From Roseimicrobium gellanilyticum (GTDB lineage: Bacteria > Verrucomicrobiota > Verrucomicrobiia > Verrucomicrobiales > Verrucomicrobiaceae), in the NCBI RefSeq assembly GCF_003315205.1, contig NZ_QNRR01000020.1, forward strand, positions 1 through 64,000: DNA of 64,000 nt. Direction: 5' to 3'. The translations under genes were made by a program, and so were the position numbers. The notes beneath the pieces were generated by a model. That model was given only the letters and a program-made list of their open reading frames with translations, ran no database searches and was not told where the DNA came from. Positions 63,872 through 64,000 of this stretch are shown in pieces. Numbering within the stretch: the stretch's first letter is position 1; the number at the start of each line of letters is the position of its first letter.

Positions 63872-64000
63872 ATGAAACTGCCCTCCCTCCGCACCCGATT
63901 CCATCTCCTGTCACAGCAGCGCCGCCGCCCTTCCGGCTTCACCCTGGTCGAGCTCGTGCTGGTGCTCACCATCCTCGCCGTGCTCATGGGTGCCGCGATT
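63872..64000 (+). CDS. Type IV pilin/pseudopilin-like protein, N-terminal part (partial)
   Basis: The frame runs off the window after 43 codons. It has a basic leader and the prepilin peptidase/N-methylation signature G-F-T-L-V-E-L-V-L-V-L-T-I-L-A-V-L (cleavage expected between Gly and Phe, Glu at +5). Such proteins form type II secretion pseudopili or type IV pili; in Verrucomicrobia they are often called PulG/GspG-like or DUF1559-like. The leader is about 22 residues, somewhat long. Confidence 0.85.
   Translation, partial: MKLPSLRTRFHLLSQQRRRPSGFTLVELVLVLTILAVLMGAAI

Overview
The window reads as a chromosomal segment of a Verrucomicrobiota bacterium (class Verrucomicrobiae is my inference). 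The support is family-level: a planctomycete-type cytochrome (PSCyt1/DUF1549/DUF1553) next to a DUF1501 protein, two formylglycine-type sulfatases, a SASA acetylesterase, beta-propeller and multihaem proteins typical of the PVC group, and a complete-looking staphyloxanthin-type C30 carotenoid gene set without crtM. No rRNA, CRISPR array or transposase gene was found.

Layout. 1-285: tail of a ceramidase-like gene. 379-5316 (minus): PSCyt/DUF1553, esterase, DUF1501 operon, divergent from an OmpR/histidine-kinase pair (5444-7476). 8340-10598: three small heat-shock (Hsp20) genes, the third exported and carrying two alpha-crystallin domains. 10742-14716: an unknown protein with an internal duplication, a lipoprotein amidase and an RsbRD-type histidine kinase. 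14790-23660 (minus): six tightly coupled genes (C39/Sel1 protein, pentahaem cytochrome, beta-propeller, enolase-superfamily enzyme, sulfatase, acetylesterase) divergent from a PAS-AraC regulator. 24643-26127: CbiX-type chelatase. 26186-34389: a divergent eight-gene carotenoid cluster (SRPBCC, SDR, desaturase, aldehyde dehydrogenase // TPR, oxygenase, glycosyltransferase, acyltransferase). 34846-38523: UbiB/ABC1 kinase and small genes.

38477-45564: a probable genomic island at the 3' end of tRNA-Ser(GGA). Its genes are AlpA-like HTH, primase-polymerase-like protein, RepA-like ATPase and two consecutive proteins that look like DUF3987 relatives without a Walker A motif. A 294-aa protein of unknown family sits where an integrase would normally be, and no recombinase was recognised. 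This is the best candidate for an undescribed system.

45746-63480 is mostly core-like: FmdB-like, FabZ-like, LolA-like, two paralogous MFS transporters, an orphan pyruvate dehydrogenase E1 beta, a PA14-like membrane-anchored protein, a sulfatase and an esterase, a LysR/MetE pair, PagL, an NsrR-type Rrf2 regulator and TrmB. The intergenic spaces here are rich in dispersed palindromic and inverted repeats. The window ends inside a type IV pilin-like gene (63872-64000).
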